From the NCBI GenBank assembly GCA_900554255.1, contig USGN01000003.1:1-22030 (forward strand): a stretch of 22,030 nt of DNA, written 5' to 3'. Shown piece after piece: positions 13,755 through 21,882 of this stretch; position 1 is the stretch's first letter, and every line of letters begins with the position of its first letter. The translations under genes were made by a program, and so were the position numbers. The notes under the pieces are model-generated. The model did not search any database. It had not been told where the DNA came from and worked only from the letters and a program-made list of their open reading frames with translations. The stretch comes from an uncultured Collinsella sp. (GTDB lineage Bacteria > Actinomycetota > Coriobacteriia > Coriobacteriales > Coriobacteriaceae).

Positions 13755-15110
13755 ATGCTTCTGGTCGCTAACGGTTCCGTCTTTACCCGCAACGCTCAGA
13801 CCCCGTTTATTCCAAACGGTGCGGTCGCCATTGACGGAGATACGATCGTCGAAGTGGGCCCCGAGCGCGAGCTCAAGGCCAAGTACCCGGATGCCGAGTA
13901 CGTCGACGCCCAGGGCAACCTCATCATGCCCGGACTTATCAACTGCCACACCCACATCTACTCGGGTCTGGCCCGCGGCCTCGCCATTAAGGGATGCAAC
14001 CCCACCAACTTCCTGGAGAATCTTGAGCAGCAGTGGTGGAAGATCGACGACAACCTGACGCTCGACGGCACCAAGGCCAGCGCCTATGCCACGATTCTGG
14101 ATTCCATCCGCGACGGCGTCACCACGATCTTCGATCACCACGCGAGCTTCTGCGAGATTCCGGGCAGCCTCTTTACCATTAAGGACGCCGCTCAGGAGCT
14201 GGGCATGCGTTCGTGCCTGTGCTACGAGGTTTCCGACCGCCGTGGCCAGGAAAAGTGCGATCAGGCTATTGCCGAGAACGCCGAGTTTGCCCAGTGGGCC
14301 GCCAAGGAGCGTCGCGATAACGACAACCACATGATCGCCGCCATGTTTGGCGGACATGCTACCTTTACGCTTTCGGACGAGACCATGGATAAGATGGCCG
14401 AGGCCAACAACGGTCTGACCGGCTTCCACATCCATGTGTGCGAGGGCATGAACGACGTGTGGGATTCCCGCCTCAACCGCGGTGGTATCAGCCCCGTCGA
14501 GCGCCTGCTGCAGCACAACCTGCTGGGTCCCGACACCATGCTCGGCCACTGCATCCACGTGACGCCTGCCGAGATGGATATCGTCAAGGAGTCCGGCACC
14601 TGGCTGGTTAACAACCCCGAATCCAATATGGGCAACGCCGTGGGCTGCGCCCCCGTGCTCGAGTTCTTCCGCCGCGGCATCCCCGTGTGCATGGGCACCG
14701 ACGCCTACACCCACGATATGCTCGAGAGCCTTAAGGTCTTCCTGATCATTCAGCGCCACAACGCCGCCATGCCCAACGTGGGCTGGTGCGAGGCCATGAC
14801 GATGCTGTTCGAGAACAACGCCAAGATGGCGAGCAAGTACTTCGATCGCAAGCTCGGTGTGCTCGAGGCCGGCGCTGCCGCCGACGTTATCGTTATGGAC
14901 TACAAGCCCTTTACGCCGCTGAGCGAGGAGAACATCGACGGTCACATGCTCTTTGGCATGATGGGCAAAAACTGCCGCACCACCATCATCAACGGCCGCG
15001 TCCTGTACAAGGATCGCGAGTTCGTTGGCATTGATGAGGACAAGATCAACGCGTGGACCATGGCCGAGTCCAAGAAGCTCTGGAGCACGCTCAACGATCG
15101 CGCCTACTAA
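13755..15110 (+). CDS. ssnA: SsnA-type amidohydrolase of anaerobic purine degradation
   Basis: A 451-residue amidohydrolase-superfamily enzyme matching SsnA. The metal site is visible: NCHTHIYSG (HxH near residues 64-66), the histidine in GFHIHVCEG, the histidines in GHCIH, and the aspartate in MGTDAYTHD near 315. In E. coli ssnA lies in the ygfK-ssnA-ygfM-xdhD cluster. Work on anaerobic urate breakdown, recalled from memory, gives it a hydrolytic role on a purine-derived ring. Older annotation says only putative aminohydrolase. I chose the ATG at 13755 because AAGGGAG (13743-13749) is correctly spaced; an in-frame ATG at 13737 has none. It is co-directional with ygfK, 148 bases downstream. 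Confidence 0.9.
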   Translation: MLLVANGSVFTRNAQTPFIPNGAVAIDGDTIVEVGPERELKAKYPDAEYVDAQGNLIMPGLINCHTHIYSGLARGLAIKGCNPTNFLENLEQQWWKIDDNLTLDGTKASAYATILDSIRDGVTTIFDHHASFCEIPGSLFTIKDAAQELGMRSCLCYEVSDRRGQEKCDQAIAENAEFAQWAAKERRDNDNHMIAAMFGGHATFTLSDETMDKMAEANNGLTGFHIHVCEGMNDVWDSRLNRGGISPVERLLQHNLLGPDTMLGHCIHVTPAEMDIVKESGTWLVNNPESNMGNAVGCAPVLEFFRRGIPVCMGTDAYTHDMLESLKVFLIIQRHNAAMPNVGWCEAMTMLFENNAKMASKYFDRKLGVLEAGAAADVIVMDYKPFTPLSEENIDGHMLFGMMGKNCRTTIINGRVLYKDREFVGIDEDKINAWTMAESKKLWSTLNDRAY

Positions 15111-15124
15111 TTACAAGTAGATTC

Positions 15125-15184
15125 ACGCGCGTCGGATGTTTCGCCGCATCCGACGCGCGTATAGGCGACCTCCGCGGGGTCGCC
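15125..15184 (+). promoter_or_regulatory. Intercistronic hairpins between ssnA and ygfK
   Basis: ACGCGCGTCGGATG (15125-15138) pairs perfectly over 14 bp with CATCCGACGCGCGT (15147-15160), loop 8. A second hairpin follows, GGCGACC (15164-15170) with GGTCGCC (15178-15184). No T-tract follows. The stem shares GTCGG/CCGAC with the hairpin in the preceding gap, so a common mRNA-stability or attenuation role is plausible. Confidence 0.55.
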
Positions 15185-15258
15185 GGCGCTGTGCTAGCGC
15201 TACACCGTATTTGCGCCCGCCGCGCGGTCTCGCCGGGCGTTACAGAGAGGAGCTCATT

Positions 15259-18258
15259 ATGAGCGACATCATGAGGCCGATCCCGTTTTCGCAGCTGATG
15301 AACTGGATCATCGAGGAGAATAAGACCCAGGGCGCCGTCTTTGGCGTGCGCAAGATGGTCACGACCAACCAGGAGGGCGCGCTTCCCATTTTTGACGAGC
15401 GCATCGAGACTCCGTTTGGCCCGGCCGCCGGCCCCAACACGCAGCTGGCCCAGAACATCGTGGCATCCTACGTGGCCGGTTCCCGCTTCTTTGAGCTCAA
15501 GACCGTTCAGGTTATGGACGGCGAGGAGCTCTCCAAGTGTGTGAACAAGCCCTGCATCGTGGCGCAGGACGAGTGCTACAACTGCGAGTGGTCGACCGAG
15601 CTCGAGGTTCCGCAGGCCTTTGCCGAGTACGTGAAGGCATGGTTTGCCTGCCACCTGATCGCTCGCGAGTACGGCCTGGGCAGCCCGGATGGTTTTGTCT
15701 TCAACATGTCCGTGGGTTATGACCTGGAAGGCATCAAGAGCCCCAAGGTCGACGCCTACATTGAGGGCATGAAGGACGCCAGCGGCTCCGAGGTTTGGAA
15801 CGAGTGCCGCACGTGGGCGCTCGCTAACCTGGACAAGTTTGAGCATGTCGACGCCGCGTTTGTCGAGTCCATCCCGGCACGCGTCTCCAACTCCATCACC
15901 GAGTCCACCCTGCACGGCTGCCCGCCGGCGGAGATCGAGCGCATCGCGACCTATCTGATCACCGAGAAGGGCCTCAACACCTACATCAAGTGCAACCCCA
16001 CGCTGCTGGGCTATGAGTTTGCCCGCCAGCGTCTGAACGAGCTGGGCTTTGACTACATCGTCTTCGATGACACGCACTTCCGCGAGGACCTGCAGTGGGC
16101 CGATGCCGTGCCTATGTTCGAGCGCCTGATTGCCCTGTGCGCCGAGCGCGGCCTGGAGTTTGGCGTCAAGCTGACCAACACGTTCCCCGTCGACGTGACG
16201 AGGAACGAGCTGCCCTCCACCGAGATGTACATGTCCGGCCGTTCGCTGTTCTCGCTGACCATCGAGGCTGCCCGCCGCATTACCGAGCAGTTCGATGGCA
16301 AGCTGCGCATCAGCTACTCCGGCGGTGCCACGGTCTACAACATCCGCGCCCTGTACGATGCCGGCATTTGGCCCGTCACCCTGGCGACCGACGTGCTCAA
16401 GCCCGGTGGCTACGAGCGCTTTAGCCAGATGGCCGGCGAGTTTACCGACCTGGATGGCAAGCCGTTCGCGGGCGTCTCTCTCGACGCCGTGACCGCGATC
16501 CAGACCGACTCGCTCACCAACCCGCTCTACAAGAAGCCGCTGCGCCCGCTGCCCGACCGCAAGGTCGCCGGCAAGAGTCCGCTTTCCGACTGCTTTACCA
16601 CGCCGTGCCGTACGAGCTGCCCCATCCAGCAGGATATTCCCGCCTATCTGGCGGCTGTTGACGAGGGCCGCTACGAGGACGCACTCAACATCATCATCGA
16701 GCGCAACGCCCTGCCGTTCATTACCGGCACCATCTGCCCGCATCCCTGCGGCCGTGCCTGCGAGCGTGCGTTCTACGAGCCCGAGGGCGCCCAGATTCGC
16801 GCCAGCAAGCTCAAGGCCGCCCGCGAGGCCATGACCGCCGTGCTGCCCAAGCTACGCGCCCAGGCCATCGCAAGCGACGGCGAGCGCAACGTTGCCGTTA
16901 TCGGCGGCGGCCCGGCCGGTCTGGCGACGGCGTTCTTCCTGACTCGTGCCGGCGTGCCCGTCACCATCTTTGAGGCCCGCGATTCGCTCGGCGGCGTGGT
17001 CCGTCACGTCATTCCTGAGTTCCGCATTGCGAGCGACGATATCTCCCACGATGCCGAGCTCTGCTTGGCCTTTGGCGCCAAGGTGCAGCTCAACGCCCGC
17101 GTGGAGTCCATCGACGATCTCAAGGCCCAGGGCTTTACCGACGTGGTCGTGGCCACCGGTGCCTGGATGCCTGGCTCTGCAGGCCTGGGCGAGGGTGCCG
17201 AGCTTGACGTGCTGGAGTTCCTCGAGGCCGCCAAGAAGGGCGAGAAGCTCGAGCTGGGCGAGGACGTCGTAGTCATTGGCGCCGGCAACACCGCCATGGA
17301 CGCGGCCCGCGTGGCTAAGCGCCTGGCTGGTGTGAAGAACGTGCGCCTGGTGTATCGCCGCACCAAGAAGCAGATGCCCGCCGACGAGGAGGAGCTCGAT
17401 CTTGCTCTTGCCGACGGCGTTGAGTTCTGCGAGTTGCTGGCGCCTAAGGCGCTCAACGGCGCTGTGCTGACCTGCGATGTTATGGAGCTTGGCGAGCCGG
17501 ATGCAAGCGGCCGTCGTAGCCCCGTCGCTACGGGCGAGACCGTCGAGCTTCCCGCCACCACGGTGATCTGCGCCGTGGGCGAGGGCATCGATGCCAGCCT
17601 GTACGATGCCGCGGGCGTCGAGCACGACCGTCGCGGCCGCCTTGCCGCCACCTCCACCGGCGTTGAGGGCGTCTGGGCTGCGGGCGACTGCCGCCGCGGT
17701 CCTGCCACCGTGGTCGAGGCCATCGCCGACGCCGCCGAGGTCGCCCGTGCCATCGCCGGCGTGGACTTTAACAAGTACGCCGACTGCAACGAGCAGGCCG
17801 GCCGCGAGGACACCTGCTACGAGCGCAAGGGGTCGCTGTGCCGCGACAAGCGCAACTGCACCAAGACCCGCTGCCTGGGCTGCGGCTCGGTGTGCGAGGT
17901 CTGCTGCGACGTGTGCCCCAACCGCGCCAACGTGGCAATTAAGGTGCCGGGCCTGGCCAAGCATCAGGTCGTCCATGTCGACGGCATGTGCAACGAGTGC
18001 GGTAACTGTGCCGTGTTCTGCCCCTATCAGGAGGGTCGTCCCTACAAGGACAAGCTCACCCTGTTCTGGAGCGAGGAGGACATGGAGAACTCCGAGAACG
18101 AGGGCTTCCTGGCCGTGGGCGAGGACCACTTTAAGGTCCGCGTCGCCGGCACGGTCCGCACCGTCTCGGTCGATGCCGTCAACACCGGTCTTCCCGAGGC
18201 CGTCCGCCTGACCATCAGGGCCGTGCGCGACAACTATTCGTACCTTCTTAAGAAATAG
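15259..18258 (+). CDS. ygfK: YgfK-type Fe-S flavoprotein oxidoreductase (putative selenate reductase subunit)
   Basis: A 999-residue multidomain oxidoreductase, close to E. coli YgfK in length. Residues 1 to about 430 resemble a dihydroorotate/dihydropyrimidine dehydrogenase-like barrel. From about 447, CRTSCPIQQDIPAYL and CPHPCGRACE form the Fe-S part of a GltD-like module. Then come an FAD fold (GGGPAGLATAFFL, near 552) and a second dinucleotide fold (GAGNTAMDAARVA, near 674). The C terminus carries two cysteine clusters, CLGCGSVCEVCCDVCP and CNECGNCAVFCP, near 873-925. It probably moves electrons between NAD(P)H, flavin and Fe-S centres for a redox step on purines; the name selenate reductase is historical. 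I chose the ATG at 15259 because GAGGAG (15247-15252) is 6 bases upstream; the longer frame from 15136 overlaps the intercistronic hairpins. It sits 11 bases before the ferredoxin gene. Confidence 0.93.
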   Translation: MSDIMRPIPFSQLMNWIIEENKTQGAVFGVRKMVTTNQEGALPIFDERIETPFGPAAGPNTQLAQNIVASYVAGSRFFELKTVQVMDGEELSKCVNKPCIVAQDECYNCEWSTELEVPQAFAEYVKAWFACHLIAREYGLGSPDGFVFNMSVGYDLEGIKSPKVDAYIEGMKDASGSEVWNECRTWALANLDKFEHVDAAFVESIPARVSNSITESTLHGCPPAEIERIATYLITEKGLNTYIKCNPTLLGYEFARQRLNELGFDYIVFDDTHFREDLQWADAVPMFERLIALCAERGLEFGVKLTNTFPVDVTRNELPSTEMYMSGRSLFSLTIEAARRITEQFDGKLRISYSGGATVYNIRALYDAGIWPVTLATDVLKPGGYERFSQMAGEFTDLDGKPFAGVSLDAVTAIQTDSLTNPLYKKPLRPLPDRKVAGKSPLSDCFTTPCRTSCPIQQDIPAYLAAVDEGRYEDALNIIIERNALPFITGTICPHPCGRACERAFYEPEGAQIRASKLKAAREAMTAVLPKLRAQAIASDGERNVAVIGGGPAGLATAFFLTRAGVPVTIFEARDSLGGVVRHVIPEFRIASDDISHDAELCLAFGAKVQLNARVESIDDLKAQGFTDVVVATGAWMPGSAGLGEGAELDVLEFLEAAKKGEKLELGEDVVVIGAGNTAMDAARVAKRLAGVKNVRLVYRRTKKQMPADEEELDLALADGVEFCELLAPKALNGAVLTCDVMELGEPDASGRRSPVATGETVELPATTVICAVGEGIDASLYDAAGVEHDRRGRLAATSTGVEGVWAAGDCRRGPATVVEAIADAAEVARAIAGVDFNKYADCNEQAGREDTCYERKGSLCRDKRNCTKTRCLGCGSVCEVCCDVCPNRANVAIKVPGLAKHQVVHVDGMCNECGNCAVFCPYQEGRPYKDKLTLFWSEEDMENSENEGFLAVGEDHFKVRVAGTVRTVSVDAVNTGLPEAVRLTIRAVRDNYSYLLKK

Positions 18259-18269
18259 GCGAGTCTCTT

Positions 18270-18749
18270 ATGGCCAAATCCATTCAACATAATGTGGCCT
18301 ACGTTGCCTGCGGAAGCGGTTGCGCCTCCGCAGGCGGCGACGCCCGCTGCAGCGAAGGCTGCATTGGCTGTGGCGCCTGCGTCACGGCTTGCCCCCACGG
18401 TGCCATCTCACTGGTCGACGGCGTTGCCCGCGTGGACCGCTCCAAGTGCACGGGCTGCGGCCTGTGCGGCATGGCGTGCCCGCAGCGCGTGATTGCCTTC
18501 GTTCCCGGCTACCAGAACATCCTGGTGCGCTGTAACAACACCGACAAGGGCGCCATTGCGCGCAAGATCTGCGACACGAGCTGCATCGGTTGCGGTATGT
18601 GCGCCAAAAAGTGCCCTGCCGGCGCTATCCGCATCGAGGACAACTGCGCCCATATCGACGGCGTGGACTGCCTGTCGTGCGGCATGTGCGCCGTCGTCTG
18701 CCCTCATGGCGCCATCCACGACCGCACCGGCATCGCCGCTGGCGTGTAG
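18270..18749 (+). CDS. Ferredoxin-like protein with four [4Fe-4S] motifs (RnfB-like C-terminal type)
   Basis: A 159-residue soluble protein made almost entirely of Fe-S motifs: CIGCGACVTACP (near 31), CTGCGLCGMACP (near 60), CIGCGMCAKKCP (near 105) and CLSCGMCAVVCP (near 134). The spacer NNTDKGAIARKIC resembles the link between clusters in RnfB. There is no N-terminal membrane anchor, so it is not RnfB itself. Four clusters in one small protein imply an electron wire. It lies 11 bases after ygfK and 12 before the xanthine dehydrogenase gene. In E. coli the FAD subunit gene ygfM lies between ssnA and xdhD instead. It probably carries electrons between XDH and YgfK. The start is ATG 18270; the ribosome binding site is weak, which suggests translational coupling. 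Confidence 0.9.
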   Translation: MAKSIQHNVAYVACGSGCASAGGDARCSEGCIGCGACVTACPHGAISLVDGVARVDRSKCTGCGLCGMACPQRVIAFVPGYQNILVRCNNTDKGAIARKICDTSCIGCGMCAKKCPAGAIRIEDNCAHIDGVDCLSCGMCAVVCPHGAIHDRTGIAAGV

Positions 18750-18761
18750 AAGGGAATCACC

Positions 18762-21539
18762 ATGGCACAGGAATTCACTTTTACCGTTAACGGCGTCGAG
18801 CGCACGACGACTCAGAACAAGCCGCTGCTGCGCTATCTGCGCGACGACCTGCACATTCACTCCGCCAAGGACGGCTGCTCCGAGGGCGCCTGCGGTACCT
18901 GCACCATCCATGTGGACGGTGCGGCCGTCAAGGCGTGCGTGCTGACCACCGCTCTTGCCGCCGGCCGCAACATCGTGACCGTCGAGGGCCTGCCCGAGGA
19001 CGTGCGCGAGGCCTTTGTGTACGCCTTTGGCGCCGTGGGCGCCGTGCAGTGCGGTTTTTGCATCCCCGGCATGGTCATGGCGGGCGCGGCGCTCATCGCC
19101 GAGGATCCCGAGCCCACCGAGGAGCAGATCAAGTACGCCATCCGCGGCAACGTCTGCCGCTGCACCGGCTACAAAAAGATTATCGAGGGCATCTCGCTGG
19201 CCGCTGCGGTGCTCCGTGGCGAAAAGCAGATCGACGAGGACCTGGAGCGCGGCGATGACTACGGCGTGGGCAAGCGCGCCTTCCGTATCGACGTGCGCAA
19301 GAAGGTGCTCGGTGAGGGCAAGTACCCCGATGATATCGACGAGCTTGATCAGCCGGGCCTGACCTATGCCAGCGCCGTGCGCTCCAAGTATCCGCGCGCC
19401 CGTGTGCTCTCCATCGACACCTCCAAGGCCGAGGCCCTGCCCGGTGTGGTGGGCATCCTGCGCGCCGAGGACGTGCCGGTCAACCAGGTCGGCCACCTTA
19501 TCCAGGACTGGGACGTCATGATCGCCCAGGGCGATATCACCCGCTGCGTGGGTGACGCCATCGTGTTGGTGGTCGCCGAGGACGAGGCGACGCTCGAGAA
19601 GGCCAAGAAGCTCGTCAAGATCGATTATGAGCCTCTGGAGCCCGTGCGCAACATCGCCGAGGCCAGGGCCGCCGACGCCCCGCGCCTGCATGACAGCTTC
19701 TTTGCCTTCGGCAACACGGTGGAGCTCAAGGACAACGTGTGCCAGAGCCGCCACGTGACGCGCGGCGACGCCGCCAAGGCGCTGGCCGAAAGCGCGTTCA
19801 CCGTGACGCAGCGCTTTACCACGCCCTTTACCGAGCATGCCTTCTTGGAGCCCGAGTGCGCCGTCGCCTTCCCGTACAAGAACGGCGTCAAGGTGCAGTC
19901 GACCGACCAGGGCGCCTACGATACGCGCAAAGAGTGTGCCCACATGTTTGGCTGGGATAGCGAGCCCGAGCGCGTGGTCGTCGAGACCATGCTCGTGGGT
20001 GGCGGCTTTGGCGGCAAGGAGGACGTGTCCATCCAGCACCTTGCCGCGCTCGCCGCGTATAAGTTCCAACGCCCTGTGAAGTGCAAGCTCACGCGCGCCG
20101 AGTCGCTCGCGTTCCATCCCAAGCGCCATGCCATGGACGGTACCTTTACGCTGGGTTGCGACGCCGAGGGCAACTTTACCGGTCTGGACTGCGAGATCAA
20201 CTTTGATACCGGCGCCTACGCATCGCTGTGCGGTCCGGTGCTCGAGCGCGCCTGTACGCATGCCGTCGGCCCCTACAAGTACCAGAATACCGACATTCGC
20301 GGCTTTGGCTACTACACCAACAACCCGCCCGCCGGCGCGTACCGCGGCTTTGGCGTTTGCCAGTCCGAGTTTGCGCTCGAGAGCCTGATCGACCTGCTGG
20401 CCGAGAAGGTCGGCCTGGATCCGTGGGAGATCCGCTACCGTAACGCCATCGAGCCGGGCGAGGTTTTGCCCAACGGCCAGATTGCCGACTGCTCCACGGC
20501 GCTTAAGGAGACACTGCTCGAGGTCAAGGATGCCTACTACGCGCATCCCGGACACGCCGGTATCGCCTGCGCCATGAAGAACGCCGGTGTGGGCGTGGGC
20601 CTGCCCGATGCCGGCCGCTGCAAGATTCGCGTCGAGAACGGCGTGGCCGTGGTCTATGCCGCCACGTCCGACATCGGCCAGGGCTGCAACACGGTCTTTT
20701 TGCAGGACGTTGCCGAGGCCTGCGGTCTGCCGCTGAGCTGCATTGCCAACGGCGAGTGCTCCACCGAGAACGCTCCCGACTCCGGCACTACGTCTGGCTC
20801 GCGTCAGACGGTCGTGACCGGCGAGGCCGTGCGCGGCGCCGCCTTCCTACTGCGCGATGCTATGGTTGGCGTCGAGGCCGGCAAGCCCGCGCCCGATGCT
20901 CCCGTGAGCGCACATGGCGACGGCGTCAAGATCGAGTACGACGACGGCCGCGCCTATCAGCTTCGCACGCAGGAGCTCGTCGCCGGCCAGGGTATGCATC
21001 CTCAGGATCCTGCGGCAGCTATCAAGGCACTCGAGGGATGCGAGTTTGGCTACGTATATCTGGAGCCGACCGACAAACTGGGTGCCGACGTGCCCAACCC
21101 TAAGAGCCACATCTGCTACGGCTTTGCCACGCATGTGGTCATTCTTGATGATGACGGCCGCGTGAGCGAGGTCTATGCCGCGCACGATTCCGGCAAGGTG
21201 GTCAATCCCATCTCCATCCAGGGTCAGATCGAAGGCGGCGTGCTCATGGGTATGGGCTATGCGCTTACCGAGGACTGGCCGCTCAAGGACTGCGTGCCCC
21301 AGGCAAGGTACGGTACGCTCGGGTTGTTCCGTGCGCCCGAGATTCCGGATATCCACGCCATTTACGTGGAGAAGGACGAGCTGCTGCCCGTGGCATACGG
21401 CGGCAAGGGCATCGGCGAGATCGCCACGATCCCCACGGCGCCCGCCGTGCAGAATGCCTACCGCGCGTTTGACGGCAAACTGCGTCCAGATCTGCCCATG
21501 GTGGATACGCCGTACAGCCGCGCCCGTCACCGCGGGTAG
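18762..21539 (+). CDS. xdhD: Selenium-type xanthine dehydrogenase, fused 2Fe-2S and molybdopterin domains
   Basis: A 925-residue molybdenum hydroxylase resembling E. coli XdhD and the family annotated as selenium-dependent xanthine dehydrogenase. Residues 1-155 hold two [2Fe-2S] centres: CSEGACGTC plus a later cysteine (near 38-65), and CGFC (near 96-99) with CRC (near 131-133). From about 170 the molybdopterin-binding part follows, with VGGGFGGKED near 413, AYRGFG near 526 and the catalytic glutamate in GKGIGEI near 885. No FAD domain is present, either fused or as a neighbour. It would oxidise xanthine or related purines, or run in reverse. The reading frame has no internal TGA, so selenium, if used, would be a labile cofactor, not selenocysteine. 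AAGGGAA precedes the ATG at 18762. It is the last gene of the operon, followed by a terminator. Confidence 0.92.
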   Translation: MAQEFTFTVNGVERTTTQNKPLLRYLRDDLHIHSAKDGCSEGACGTCTIHVDGAAVKACVLTTALAAGRNIVTVEGLPEDVREAFVYAFGAVGAVQCGFCIPGMVMAGAALIAEDPEPTEEQIKYAIRGNVCRCTGYKKIIEGISLAAAVLRGEKQIDEDLERGDDYGVGKRAFRIDVRKKVLGEGKYPDDIDELDQPGLTYASAVRSKYPRARVLSIDTSKAEALPGVVGILRAEDVPVNQVGHLIQDWDVMIAQGDITRCVGDAIVLVVAEDEATLEKAKKLVKIDYEPLEPVRNIAEARAADAPRLHDSFFAFGNTVELKDNVCQSRHVTRGDAAKALAESAFTVTQRFTTPFTEHAFLEPECAVAFPYKNGVKVQSTDQGAYDTRKECAHMFGWDSEPERVVVETMLVGGGFGGKEDVSIQHLAALAAYKFQRPVKCKLTRAESLAFHPKRHAMDGTFTLGCDAEGNFTGLDCEINFDTGAYASLCGPVLERACTHAVGPYKYQNTDIRGFGYYTNNPPAGAYRGFGVCQSEFALESLIDLLAEKVGLDPWEIRYRNAIEPGEVLPNGQIADCSTALKETLLEVKDAYYAHPGHAGIACAMKNAGVGVGLPDAGRCKIRVENGVAVVYAATSDIGQGCNTVFLQDVAEACGLPLSCIANGECSTENAPDSGTTSGSRQTVVTGEAVRGAAFLLRDAMVGVEAGKPAPDAPVSAHGDGVKIEYDDGRAYQLRTQELVAGQGMHPQDPAAAIKALEGCEFGYVYLEPTDKLGADVPNPKSHICYGFATHVVILDDDGRVSEVYAAHDSGKVVNPISIQGQIEGGVLMGMGYALTEDWPLKDCVPQARYGTLGLFRAPEIPDIHAIYVEKDELLPVAYGGKGIGEIATIPTAPAVQNAYRAFDGKLRPDLPMVDTPYSRARHRG

Positions 21540-21608
21540 GGTAGGGCGCGGGTGGTCATTGCTGATGGGCTGTTTGCGCTTAACACCAACTGCATATGCT
21601 GTGCCTTT

Positions 21609-21645
21609 GGCCTCGGCTCCATCGCGAGCCGGGGCCCTTTGTTTG
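21609..21645 (+). terminator. Terminator of the purine catabolism operon
   Basis: GGCCTCGGCTC (21609-21619) pairs with GAGCCGGGGCC (21626-21636) over 11 bp with one wobble and a 6-base loop, followed by CTTTGTTTG. It lies 70 bases past the xanthine dehydrogenase stop. Confidence 0.8.
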
Positions 21646-21649
21646 GAGT

Positions 21650-21766
21650 GGAAACTGCGTCCCGGATTTGGCGCTCAGAACGGGACACGCTTTCCGGATG
21701 GGATGCTTGGCGGAAACTACGGCCCAGTTTTTGGCTCCAGAACGGGATGCATTTTCCGGAACGGTC
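21650..21766. repeat. Two imperfect tandem direct repeats, period 62
   Basis: Copy A (about 21650-21704) and copy B (about 21712-21766) share GGAAACT, then CGtCCCgg or CGgCCCag, then the core CAGAACGGGA, and end in TTTCCGGA. The offset is 62 bases at the left end. Identity is roughly three quarters by eye. Each copy also contains a short internal complement, most clearly CGTCCCG with CGGGAC in copy A. The copies look like a decayed dispersed repeat, with no open frame of note. Confidence 0.65.
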
Positions 21767-21812
21767 CACGTGCGGTGGTGTGCCGCCCCTTTCGTGTGCG
21801 CCGCTTGTCGAA

Positions 21813-21868
21813 TTACGTTATAGCTAGCTATATTATAGGAAGGTATAATATAGCTAGCTATAACGTAA
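21813..21868. promoter_or_regulatory. Perfect palindrome with 25-bp arms, promoter/operator of the ATPase gene
   Basis: Arms 21813-21837 and 21844-21868 are perfect reverse complements around the 6-base loop GGAAGG. Each arm contains TATAGCTAGCTATA, itself a perfect 14-bp palindrome, so two identical dyads are nested in a larger one. A promoter TTGTCG (21805-21810) with TATATT (21829-21834) at 18-base spacing would run into the left arm, and TATAAT appears at 21844-21849. The element ends 14 bases before the ATPase start codon, so binding by an autoregulator is likely, and mRNA folding could also affect translation. Confidence 0.7.
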
Positions 21869-21882
21869 AGGAAGGATGGTCT

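Larger units (their letters stand above)
21540..21882. other. Non-coding stretch with terminator, direct repeats and a perfect palindrome
   Basis: No gene is supported in this 343-base stretch. In order it contains the operon terminator (21609-21645), two imperfect direct repeats (21650-21766) and a palindrome with 25-bp arms (21813-21868) just before the ATPase gene. Base composition changes from GC-rich to very AT-rich at about 21811. Confidence 0.75.

Noticed and set aside
12126..14945. 939-codon minus-strand open frame across the permease and ssnA
   Set aside because: It lies opposite two recognisable genes, crosses their intergenic gap, and has shadow-like composition.
18408..20555. 715-codon minus-strand open frame opposite the ferredoxin and xanthine dehydrogenase genes
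   Set aside because: Same reasoning: no domain, and antisense to strongly conserved Fe-S and molybdopterin motifs.
18762..21539. Selenocysteine in the xanthine dehydrogenase
   Set aside because: The frame contains no in-frame TGA. Any selenium dependence would come from a labile cofactor, which the sequence cannot show.
21813..21868. Invertible promoter switch
   Set aside because: The arms are separated by only 6 bases, too short to carry an invertible promoter, and no recombinase gene is seen.
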